Below are positions 35,440-44,200 of a stretch of 64,000 bases of DNA, piece by piece. A program made the translations under genes and the position numbers. Positions within the stretch are counted from its first letter, which is position 1. Every line of letters starts with the position of its first letter. The notes under the pieces were generated by a model. It was given only the letters and a program-made list of their open reading frames with translations. It was not told the origin of the DNA and did not search any database. The stretch lies in contig NZ_JAQBOC010000007.1 of assembly GCF_028288225.1 (NCBI RefSeq), positions 1 through 64,000 of the forward strand, given 5' to 3'. The stretch comes from Mucilaginibacter sp. Lineage in GTDB: Bacteria > Bacteroidota > Bacteroidia > Sphingobacteriales > Sphingobacteriaceae.

Positions 35440-36387
35440 ATGGATAAACCGCCAAACACAGCTTCTTCCGGACTTCCGGACTTTCAGACTTCCGGACTTC
35501 CTTCTTACTTAAAAGCAGGCGACAAAATTGCCGTCACCTGCCCGGCAAAGAAATTACCTAACCCTATGACGGATGCTGTAAAACTATTACAATCATGGGG
35601 CCTGGAAGTTGTTTTGGGCGATACTGTGAATGCCTCTTACCACCAGTTTGCAGGGGATGATGCTTTCAGGGCTAAAGATTTGCAGCGTTTTATTGATGAC
35701 GATAGCATTAAGGCCATTATTGCTGCGCGCGGTGGTTATGGAACAGTAAGAATGATAGATATGGTGGATTTTAGCCGCTTTGCAAAAAACCCCAAGTGGG
35801 TGGTTGGCTTTAGTGATATTACTTTGCTGCATTGCCATTTGTTAGCCAACTTTAACGCTCCCGGCATTCATGGGCAAATGCCTATGACCATTCCCGATGC
35901 ATCTGCCCGTTCATTGGATACTTTAAGAAAAGCCCTGTTTGGCGAAGAGATCAGCTACCAGCTTGAACCCAATCCCTTAAACCGCAAAGGAGAGGGTGAA
36001 GGTTTGTTAATGGGTGGTAATTTATCCATCCTGCTTTCTGCATCAGGGTCGGTTTCGGATCCTGATTATGCTGGCAAGATCTTGTTTATTGAAGATATAA
36101 GCGAGTATTTGTACTCCATTGACCGGATGCTGCGCACGCTTAAACGTGCCGGAAAGCTGCAGCAGCTTAAAGGCTTGATTGTCGGCGGGTTTACCGATAT
36201 AAAGGACAACGACATCCCCTTCGGCCAAACTGTGCCTGAAATTGTTATGGATGTGGTGAAAGATTATAATTACCCGGTATGCTTTGATTTCCCGGCAGGG
36301 CATGTGCCTGATAACTGCAGCCTGGTATTAGGTAAAATGCTGGGTTTATCCGTGACCCATGATTATGCAACGCTAAAATATCTTTAA
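35440..36387 (+). CDS. S66 LD-carboxypeptidase
   Basis: LKAGDKIAVTCPAKK, AARGGYGTVRMIDMVDF, GFSDITLLH, LFIEDISEYLYSIDRML. Confidence 0.93.
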   Translation: MDKPPNTASSGLPDFQTSGLPSYLKAGDKIAVTCPAKKLPNPMTDAVKLLQSWGLEVVLGDTVNASYHQFAGDDAFRAKDLQRFIDDDSIKAIIAARGGYGTVRMIDMVDFSRFAKNPKWVVGFSDITLLHCHLLANFNAPGIHGQMPMTIPDASARSLDTLRKALFGEEISYQLEPNPLNRKGEGEGLLMGGNLSILLSASGSVSDPDYAGKILFIEDISEYLYSIDRMLRTLKRAGKLQQLKGLIVGGFTDIKDNDIPFGQTVPEIVMDVVKDYNYPVCFDFPAGHVPDNCSLVLGKMLGLSVTHDYATLKYL

Positions 36388-36444
36388 AAAGAACCATCTT
36401 AACTATTAAATTTAAGACGGTTCTTATACCGGAAAACAATTAAA

Positions 36445-36645
36445 TTAAGGGCAAAACTCGCCACCTGTACATTCTACACCAGAATTTATGCAAGAGTATT
36501 CTCCGCAAAAAACCGCAGGGTCGTTACTGGAACATGTGCCTGCTGTCATATACGGCAAACTGGGTGTATCACGGCAATGCCATACGTACTTTATACCTAC
36601 ACCACCGGTTACTAATTTCATTTCTTTTTTTGTGAGCTTTTCCAT
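36445..36645 (-). CDS. GG-leader, Cys-rich bacteriocin-like / natural-product precursor peptide
   Basis: MEKLTKKEMKLVTGG leader and 6-Cys core ...WHCRDTPSLPYMTAGTCSSNDPAVFCGEYSCINSGVECTGGEFCP. Internal ATG at 36645 preferred over the ORF-track start at 36672. Confidence 0.75.
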   Translation of the reverse strand: MEKLTKKEMKLVTGGVGIKYVWHCRDTPSLPYMTAGTCSSNDPAVFCGEYSCINSGVECTGGEFCP

Positions 36646-36813
36646 AATGTGATAATTTAGATTGTAATACAAATAAGAGCATTACGATAAATTTAATCAA
36701 TGCTAAATAATAATCCAAATCAATTTTAAATACTTGCTTTGTGCATTAATTAAGCAACACTTAAGTAGTAAATTATTTTGCCTGTGATGCTTTAATTTCT
36801 ACATTCGTAAATC

Positions 36814-37221
36814 ATGGCACTATTTGGCAATTTAGGTAACTACAAAAACTTTGGCCTGCTAATCATCAGGGTTGGCCTCGGCATAATGTTTATTTTTCAT
36901 GGCTATCCCAAGTTACTTGGCGGCGTATCAATGTGGGAGCAACTGGGTGGCTCAACAAAATATGCAGGCATCCATTTTCTTCCGGTTGTTTGGGGCCTTT
37001 TATGCGCAGTAACTGAAACATTCGGCGGTTTTTTATTGATCCTGGGGCTGGCTTTCAGGCCCGTATGCCTGCTACTGGTTATAAATTTGGTAGTAGCCGC
37101 ATTATCTCAATTTGGCAAAGGCGAGGGTTTGATGGGTGCATCGCATGCTATTGAAGATGCTATTATGTTTGCGGGATTGCTATTTGTAGGGCCGGGCAGG
37201 TATAGCGTGGATAAGAAATAG
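36814..37221 (+). CDS. DoxX family membrane protein
   Basis: LLIIRVGLGIMFIFHGYPKLLGG... ETFGGFLLILGLAFRPVCLLLVINLVVA. Confidence 0.9.
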   Translation: MALFGNLGNYKNFGLLIIRVGLGIMFIFHGYPKLLGGVSMWEQLGGSTKYAGIHFLPVVWGLLCAVTETFGGFLLILGLAFRPVCLLLVINLVVAALSQFGKGEGLMGASHAIEDAIMFAGLLFVGPGRYSVDKK

Positions 37222-37402
37222 TAAAAGTTGCCCAATAGCTTAATTTTTATTTAAACCAATATTTGTTTTTGTAATGCAGAATCGATTTTGTAATTTTAGG
37301 TTAATACTTAACTAACCTAAATCCACAATATGAAATCGCATTGTACAACTGATAAATCTTTACCGGGAAACATCACATTAAATTAATCCAGGATTACATT
37401 GT

Positions 37403-37978
37403 GTGTGTTTTATGAATAAAAATAATTTTATTGCTCATTTATCAGGTATCGCATCGTTATCCATTTCGTTAAAGGAAAACCTTTATAAGCTATTGGAAGA
37501 AGAAAGCTATAAACCCCGCCAAATTTTATTCTCACCCGGCCAATTAGAGAACAGGCTGTGTTTTATTGAGAAAGGTTTTGCCAGGAATTATTATTATGAT
37601 GAGCTTGGGCAGGATCATACGGTAAAATTCTGGGGATCAAATGATATCCTTTTATCATACCGGGGCTACTGGAGCCAGCCTGCTTATTACTATACCGAAA
37701 TAATGGAAGAATCTACCTTAGTATCGCTGAGATATGATGACCTGCGCAGCCTTTTAATTACATTTCCTGAGGCATCTGTACTGGTTAAAACCATTTTGAA
37801 CCAATACCATGATGAGGAAAACCAAAAACAAAGATTAATTACTTTAAGCGCAGAACAGCGGTTCCAGGAGCTTAGGAAACATAACCGTGCAGTTTTTCAA
37901 AAAGTCCCTTTAAAAATAATTGCCTCCTACCTTAACATGAGCCGGGAAACATTAAGCCGGATGATTTCGAAGGATTAA
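37403..37978 (+). CDS. Crp/Fnr family transcriptional regulator
   Basis: cNMP-binding-like N-terminus (ILFSPGQLENRLCFIEKGFARNYY) and C-terminal IIASYLNMSRETLSRMIS HTH. Confidence 0.88.
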   Translation: MCFMNKNNFIAHLSGIASLSISLKENLYKLLEEESYKPRQILFSPGQLENRLCFIEKGFARNYYYDELGQDHTVKFWGSNDILLSYRGYWSQPAYYYTEIMEESTLVSLRYDDLRSLLITFPEASVLVKTILNQYHDEENQKQRLITLSAEQRFQELRKHNRAVFQKVPLKIIASYLNMSRETLSRMISKD

Positions 37979-38022
37979 GTCACGTTAACCAACAATTAAA
38001 TTGTGATAATTAGCTAATTCAA

Positions 38023-38040
38023 TTGTGACTTTTATCACAA
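38023..38040. promoter_or_regulatory. CRP-type operator palindrome
   Basis: TTGTGA-CTTTTA-TCACAA, a perfect 6-bp inverted repeat with N6 spacer; second TTGTGA half-site at 38001. Confidence 0.75.
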
Positions 38041-38086
38041 ATAGCAACTGGTAATTGTCGTAATTTTATTCCTGATACATGCCGCT

Positions 38087-38563
38087 ATGAAAAATATTAA
38101 ACCAGTAGAAGTTATCTCTGTATTATTAATTATACTATTTACCTATACAGCAACAAGCAAGTTGCTTGAATATGATAAATTCGTTTTTCAGATGAGGCTT
38201 GCTCCTGTACCTTATATAATTCCTTTAGCGCCTTTCATTGGTATACTTGTAATATTAGCTGAATTACTAATAGTTGTTGCGTTGTTAACAAAAAAATTTC
38301 GTCTCTGGGGTTTATTCGCATCTCTGTTTCTTTTAATATCCTTTGAGATATATATCTCAACAATGTTAATTTCAGGTTTAAATTTACCTTGTTCATGCGG
38401 GGGAATTATTTCTTTTATGGGCTGGAAACAACATTTATTTTTTAACGGAGCCTTTATTGTGCTTTGTATTATCGGCATTGTTTTTTGTAAAAAACAAAAT
38501 GTTTTAAGAGAAGGCCCAGCAGATAACCATAGCCACTTGCAAGATCTTTCGCATACATACTAG
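38087..38563 (+). CDS. MauE/DoxX-like redox-associated membrane protein
   Basis: LLIILFTYTATSKLLEYDKFVFQMRLAPV... LNLPCSCGGIISFMGWKQHLFFN, with CxC motif and multiple TM segments. Confidence 0.82.
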   Translation: MKNIKPVEVISVLLIILFTYTATSKLLEYDKFVFQMRLAPVPYIIPLAPFIGILVILAELLIVVALLTKKFRLWGLFASLFLLISFEIYISTMLISGLNLPCSCGGIISFMGWKQHLFFNGAFIVLCIIGIVFCKKQNVLREGPADNHSHLQDLSHTY

Positions 38564-38615
38564 AGGGGTGCACCGTTACCCTAAAACGGATTATTCATTA
38601 TATCAAATTAAAATT

Positions 38616-38912
38616 ATGAAATTTTTTAAAGCAAATTTAATGGCCCTGGCATTAACAATTGGTATCGCAACGGCGTTTGCAAGCAATGCTTATACCAATT
38701 ATGATAGCAGCAATAAAAAGCCGCCTTCCTATAATTGGGTACAGCAAAATCACGATGGATCAGTTACTATTGGGGGATACACGCTTACTAATGCAACAGT
38801 TCCGCAAGCTAAAGCTTATTATGGCTGTTCAGGTGATCAAGCTCCTTGTGCCAGGGCTACAGATCAAGACGGTAATCTTCTGCAAATCTATATTAATAAA
38901 ACTACATTTTGA
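38616..38912 (+). CDS. DUF6520-like small secreted protein
   Basis: MKFFKANLMALALTIGIATAFASNAYT signal peptide and two Cys in YYGCSGDQAPCARA; follows MauE. Confidence 0.72.
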   Translation: MKFFKANLMALALTIGIATAFASNAYTNYDSSNKKPPSYNWVQQNHDGSVTIGGYTLTNATVPQAKAYYGCSGDQAPCARATDQDGNLLQIYINKTTF

Positions 38913-38998
38913 TTCAGTAAAATATTATCTCAATAAGCCATTTGATAAAGTGGTGTGGCTGTATTTATGTGGCATAATGCTATGTCCCTTTTATAAAA

Positions 38999-39031
38999 TA
39001 AAACAAGCCAGGTTTAAAACCCGGCTTGTTT
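38999..39031 (+). terminator. Rho-independent-type terminator
   Basis: aaacaagcc-aggtttaaaacc-cggcttgtttt hairpin with T-tract. Confidence 0.7.
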
Positions 39032-39056
39032 TATTATCAATATTCAATACTTTAAG

Positions 39057-39101
39057 TTATTTGCTCAAGCAACTTCCCAAGTCCGTTACATATCCATCAT
39101 T
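39057..39101 (-). pseudogene. C-terminal remnant of a third paralogue of the 39291/40513 genes
   Basis: Reverse translation NDGYVTDLGSCLSK* versus DEDYVRDLGSSLSK* at the end of 39291-40298. Confidence 0.65.
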
Positions 39102-39290
39102 AACAATCAATTGATTCAGTGGGGCAATAACTATACCTATATTGTTCTCCAGTAAGTTTTGTAGTAGGAACAATTACCAGGGCCGATCACACTTCCTTCT
39201 CATGCAATGGAACTTAGGATATGAATTAATTAAAATACAAGTTAAATAACAAAGCCGGCCAAATAGTCGGCTTTGTTATTTAATCCTTTA

Positions 39291-40298
39291 TTATTTACTT
39301 AAACTACTTCCCAAATCCCTTACATAATCCTCGTCAACATCTCTTGAACCCTGTGAAGCAATAAATACATCGGCATCTCCCGCTAATAGTTTCTTTAGTG
39401 TGGTCTTTTTAAGTGAAATCGACTGAGGCTTACTATCTGCGCCTACAAAGTAATAACGGTCTATATCAACATATTCGTCATATTTATGCCCCATTTCAAG
39501 TACGCCGTCGGTATGAAAATCAGCACGATTAAGTTTAGTATCTACTTTTTTATAGATCTTGTATCTGGGAGTTGCCAATAAAACTTCTACAAAAGGCTTT
39601 CCATTTATTAAAGGTGCATTTTCATAAACATGTGCATGCCCCTTTTTGTCATACAGGCTAAAGCTTTTTATTTGTTGTATAGATACCGAGGCCATTGACT
39701 TGCCGTCGTTTGTGTACATAATATTCCCGTTCAATTTATCATAATTGTACATGTTGGTTGTTTCAACTACAAGTGAATCTTTTTTACTGATACCGAAACC
39801 CGGCATCCAGTCGTCATATAAATAACGACTTCCCCGCGTAGGCTCAACATTAAAGCCTTCTTTAACAATAGTAACATCACTTCCCCCAAAACCTGCGCCA
39901 CCGGCGTTAACCGCATTCCGGGTGATAAATAACTGCCTGTTTGTTATAAAAGGAGTTCTTGCAGAAGCATTTGGATCACTTGAATTAAGTGGTACTACGC
40001 CTTCGGCAGCAGTGCCAGCGGGCAACACCACTTTTACATTTGTTTTATTATCAAGCTTAATTGTTGTGTTCTTATAATTACCCGCCATTATCTGCAACGA
40101 TGACGCAGGGTCGGCATTAAGCATGAATGTGCCTGTCGAATCAGCGTAAGTTGCATAGTTGTGCTGCACATCACGTACAAAAGCGTAAGGAACGGGCTGC
40201 CCCCCTTCGTTATTTACAGTTCCGCTAACAACAACCGTTTGCCCAAAAGTAAAAGAGCTTATAAGTAAAAATAGTCCCCCGGGAATAAAAAATTTCAT
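39291..40298 (-). CDS. Secreted carboxypeptidase-regulatory-like domain protein
   Basis: Signal peptide plus VVSGTVNNEGGQPVPYAFVRDVQHNYATYADSTGTFML; paralogous to the next gene. Confidence 0.82.
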   Translation of the reverse strand: MKFFIPGGLFLLISSFTFGQTVVVSGTVNNEGGQPVPYAFVRDVQHNYATYADSTGTFMLNADPASSLQIMAGNYKNTTIKLDNKTNVKVVLPAGTAAEGVVPLNSSDPNASARTPFITNRQLFITRNAVNAGGAGFGGSDVTIVKEGFNVEPTRGSRYLYDDWMPGFGISKKDSLVVETTNMYNYDKLNGNIMYTNDGKSMASVSIQQIKSFSLYDKKGHAHVYENAPLINGKPFVEVLLATPRYKIYKKVDTKLNRADFHTDGVLEMGHKYDEYVDIDRYYFVGADSKPQSISLKKTTLKKLLAGDADVFIASQGSRDVDEDYVRDLGSSLSK

Positions 40299-40512
40299 AT
40301 TGTGTCTGATAAAGTTTAAATATTAAAGGTAAAAAATTTAATTCTAATAAAGGTCCTATTATAGGATTAAAAAGGCATCTGCATAATTACTCGGTAAAAA
40401 AATTGTTACAAAGTTATTGCAGGTATGTAATTAAAATTTTATAAAATTACCTGTTAAGCTTATTATCGTCAAGAGAGTTGCAATTAATGGCAAAGGCGAT
40501 AAATCATTTTTT

Positions 40513-41490
40513 TTACTGACTTAAATTATAATTGAGATCTCTTAAATACGAGTCGTCGATATCCTTTCCGCCATGTGCAGCTATAAATTTATCAGCATCG
40601 CCGCCAAATAATTTTTTTATCGTGCTTTTTTTGAGAGAAATGGATTGTGGCTGCCCGTCAGGAAGCTTAACAAAGTAATATTTTGCCTCATCAGTATACT
40701 CATCATACTTATGTCCTGACTCAATAACTCCGTCTGTATGAAAATTGGCTCTCACCAGTTTAGTTTCAGTTCTTTTGTATACCCTGTATTTTGGTGAGCT
40801 AACCAACACCTGCACAAAGGGTTTATTATATACAGCCGGCGCATTTTCAAATGTAAGCGGGTATGGTTCGCCGGTATAAAGGCTGATAGTTTTAATGTGG
40901 GCCTTGTCAATCCTGAACACAGAAACCTTATCGCGGGTAAATAAAATATCCCCATCCATCTTATCGTAGTTATACAAGTTATTTGCGTCATAAAGCAATG
41001 AATCGCCCGTACCGGTTGCAAAGCCGTGTACCCAATTGTTAAACAGGTAGCGGCTGCCTCTTGTAGGTTCCTGGTTAAATCCTTCCTGAACCTTTTGCGA
41101 ATAACCAGTTTGGTTAGACACAGGCTGGCTGTTCAAAAAATCAATGATGTTTTGTGTTTGTGAGGAAGAAGCCGAAGTGTTTGAATTTCCGGCAGAAGAG
41201 CTACCGCCCTTTGTCATTACAACAGCTATGCTTCTTTTACCGTCTATTTTAACATTGGCATCGCTATAACCTGGCGCAATTGCAATAAGTGATGATGCGG
41301 GGTCAGCCATTAAAATAAACGCACCTGTCGAATCAGCAAAAGTGGCATAAAAGTGTTGTCCATCCCGAACAAATGCAAGTGGTACGGGCTGCCCCTGTTG
41401 ATCTTTTATAGTTCCGGTTATTGATATGGTTTGACTAAAACAGGTTGTACACAACAATAGCATGTAAAAGAAAAAGTTGATGATTTTCAT
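40513..41490 (-). CDS. Secreted carboxypeptidase-regulatory-like domain protein (tandem paralogue)
   Basis: SITGTIKDQQGQPVPLAFVRDGQHFYATFADSTGAFILMADPASSL; C-terminus DADKFIAAHGGKDIDDSYLRDLNYNLSQ. Confidence 0.82.
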   Translation of the reverse strand: MKIINFFFYMLLLCTTCFSQTISITGTIKDQQGQPVPLAFVRDGQHFYATFADSTGAFILMADPASSLIAIAPGYSDANVKIDGKRSIAVVMTKGGSSSAGNSNTSASSSQTQNIIDFLNSQPVSNQTGYSQKVQEGFNQEPTRGSRYLFNNWVHGFATGTGDSLLYDANNLYNYDKMDGDILFTRDKVSVFRIDKAHIKTISLYTGEPYPLTFENAPAVYNKPFVQVLVSSPKYRVYKRTETKLVRANFHTDGVIESGHKYDEYTDEAKYYFVKLPDGQPQSISLKKSTIKKLFGGDADKFIAAHGGKDIDDSYLRDLNYNLSQ

Positions 41491-41661
41491 ACGGATGAGA
41501 TTGCTTTAAAATAACCTGTTTAAATCACGCCTTAAACAAATAAATTACTGTTTATTAAGCATATAACGATAAAATGGCTGTAAAATTTTGATACAAAAAA
41601 TATAAAAGAAAAAAATCAGAAGTGTTTTTGCAGTGAAAATAATGCAAAAAAGAGCTACAAA

Positions 41662-41688
41662 AAAGGGCCCGATAATATCAGGCCCTTT
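41662..41688. terminator. Terminator-like hairpin
   Basis: aaagggcc-cgataatatca-ggcccttt. Confidence 0.65.
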
Positions 41689-41709
41689 ATATAAAAATTC
41701 ACTCAATTT

Positions 41710-42570
41710 TTATTGTTTTACCAGTTTCACGTTCAAAATTCGTGGTGCACCCGTATTGTATGCAAAATGAAGATCGAAAGTTTTGGTTGCAGGATCATAT
41801 GTGTTGGTTAAACCAGCCGGAACGAACACAGTCTGAGCTGTACTTGATGGGGTAACAGTATTGTCCGGATTCACAGTCAGGCTTAAATCAGCATGTAAAT
41901 CTGCCAACGCCGGGCCGTTTATCGAAGTAGCGCCCGAAGTAGTCATTTCCACGTCATAATCAAACGTAAACGTACCTAATGTAGGGTGGATCCTAGTACC
42001 GGAAGCATGATATGTACCGTCGTATTTATTTTTAACGCCCAATACACAAAGAATTGTATCCGTTCCAACCTTTTTACTCATGCCGCCAAAGTTTGTAATT
42101 GCTAAATATAAAGCATATTTCTTTGAAGGATCAAATTGCGATCCGTCAACATTAAGCACATAGTTTTTTGCAAAAACACCTGCTGCGAAGTTCATAGTTA
42201 TTCCGTCTGCAGCAGTGGTAATAGTCGCGTCAGTAGCCTGTGTAGCTAACGCAGCAGGAATTGCGGTGTAGGTTGTACTGTTAGCAGCGTTATAATCATC
42301 AATTGACAACGATTTTATTGTAACCGTAATTGCTTTTTGATTATCTGCAGTATTTGCAGCATCTCTTCTAAGAATAAACATGTTTACAGGTACAACAGTT
42401 GTAAAAGGCTGGAAATACTGGGCCTTTACCGGGCCTCCGTCTATGTAAACATAGGATTTTCCTGATTGACCAGTTTCTGTGGTATTGTCAAACGCATCTT
42501 TACGGCACGAGCTGAAAATTAACATCAGCGAGCAACCAAGAAACATATATTGTAAAAATTTCTTTTTCAT
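41710..42570 (-). CDS. DUF1735-domain surface lipoprotein
   Basis: Lipobox LMLIFSSC; KYALYLAITNFGG; third gene of a SusC/SusD locus. Confidence 0.78.
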   Translation of the reverse strand: MKKKFLQYMFLGCSLMLIFSSCRKDAFDNTTETGQSGKSYVYIDGGPVKAQYFQPFTTVVPVNMFILRRDAANTADNQKAITVTIKSLSIDDYNAANSTTYTAIPAALATQATDATITTAADGITMNFAAGVFAKNYVLNVDGSQFDPSKKYALYLAITNFGGMSKKVGTDTILCVLGVKNKYDGTYHASGTRIHPTLGTFTFDYDVEMTTSGATSINGPALADLHADLSLTVNPDNTVTPSSTAQTVFVPAGLTNTYDPATKTFDLHFAYNTGAPRILNVKLVKQ

Positions 42571-42671
42571 TTTTTTATTTTTTAAATGTTTTTTAAACTA
42601 TCACAGGTTCGTATCAATATGTTATACCTGCCTGTGATAGTTTCACATATATCTATCTCAATGCTTTTTAC

Positions 42672-44162
42672 TTACTTTCCTAATCCCGGATCCCACCATA
42701 CAAGGTTATCCTGGGAGTCAGTACCTGGGTTAAGTCCTGTTTCTCTTGCTACCGCTGCCTTAACGCCATTAGGGTTAGTGGTGCTCTCAGCAATGGCATA
42801 AGTAAACCTTCTAACAATTTGCTTTGATGTATTTGACGCATACGTCGTTGGTACAAGCGCAGGTGAACTTGTTTTACGCCATACATTCCATGCCATATGA
42901 CCGTTAGGATATGATGCGATCCATTGTTGAACAGCAATGTTAACCCCATTTGTTGTTTTGTACCCGGTTGCTGCTGCTGAAATAGCAACCTTCGCGTTAG
43001 TGAAATAGCCCGCCGGTGGAGCATCAACACCCCATTGCTCAAATGATCTCTTAATACCATCCTGGTAATTAGTAACCATGTTTGTAACAGGGATCCAACC
43101 AATATTGGCACCTTCTGCAAGGGCCAATAAAACTTCAGAAGCTGTAATAACAGGAACTGTTTCACCTGCACCATTGGTACGGTAATCAGCTCTTAAAACA
43201 AGCGCCCAGGTAGGGTTAGCAGTTATGAAAGCTAAAACCGGGGTACGGTCAAGTCCAGCCGGGATACCTATGTTTGATGTCTCTATACCACCGGTTGTTT
43301 GCTTAGGATCAGAAAATGAGCCGCCGAAAGGAACCGTACGGCCGTCATTCAAAGTTGCTGTCATGTCAGTCATGGTTTTACTTTCACCAACGTCAGTTCT
43401 GCCATTGTACAGGTTGTACCATGGTGAGTTGTATGAACCGCCGCCCGGGTAAACTAAGGTAAAGTTATCTGCATTGTCGGTGATCAAAGCTGAAGCTGAC
43501 GCTTCAACAAATGCTGCTTTAGCAAAGTCATTACCTGGAGCCCGTGATGCCTGGATAGCAATAAGCAATTTTAAAGAGTTTGCCATTTTTTTCCATTTAG
43601 CCGCACTGCCACCGTAGTACAGGTCTCCCGGTACAGTTCCACCGTCCATTGATGCCACTGCAGCGGTTAATGTAGTTAACAAGCCTTTATAAATATCCTC
43701 TTGTTTATCATAGGCAGGAGTGATAGACTTAATACCCAGCAATGCCTGACTATAAGGAACATCGCCAAAACTATCAGTAAGTACCCAGAATACGTATGAT
43801 TGCAAAATTTTTGCAACTGCTACTGAGTTTTTATCCTGGTTTAAGTTAATAACGTTCTGTAAATCATACAGCGTACCGTTATAAGTACCTGTAAAATCTG
43901 TTTGCGGGTTAGTATATAACGAAGTGCCGGGATATTGAGATTCAGAAAAATACTGTGCATAATAGCCACTATTTATTGAATAAGCATTGGTTGATGCATA
44001 GTTGGCTACGCTCAATTCTGCGCTTGCCAGCAATGCCGACACAACCGGTGTACTAGTTGCTCCGGGGTCAATGTTCGTTTTCCCAAAATCATTTGGTTTT
44101 TTACAACTCGCGGCTCCCCATAAGGTAAGCGTTGCAAGTGTATATATATATATCTTTTTCAT
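42672..44162 (-). CDS. SusD/RagB family nutrient-binding lipoprotein
   Basis: LTLWGAASCKKPNDFG lipoprotein signal; VFWVLTDSFGDVPYSQAL; downstream of SusC. Confidence 0.93.
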   Translation of the reverse strand: MKKIYIYTLATLTLWGAASCKKPNDFGKTNIDPGATSTPVVSALLASAELSVANYASTNAYSINSGYYAQYFSESQYPGTSLYTNPQTDFTGTYNGTLYDLQNVINLNQDKNSVAVAKILQSYVFWVLTDSFGDVPYSQALLGIKSITPAYDKQEDIYKGLLTTLTAAVASMDGGTVPGDLYYGGSAAKWKKMANSLKLLIAIQASRAPGNDFAKAAFVEASASALITDNADNFTLVYPGGGSYNSPWYNLYNGRTDVGESKTMTDMTATLNDGRTVPFGGSFSDPKQTTGGIETSNIGIPAGLDRTPVLAFITANPTWALVLRADYRTNGAGETVPVITASEVLLALAEGANIGWIPVTNMVTNYQDGIKRSFEQWGVDAPPAGYFTNAKVAISAAATGYKTTNGVNIAVQQWIASYPNGHMAWNVWRKTSSPALVPTTYASNTSKQIVRRFTYAIAESTTNPNGVKAAVARETGLNPGTDSQDNLVWWDPGLGK

Positions 44163-44200
44163 TTTTTTAAATATCTAATTTATTTAACAATCTAAACCTC

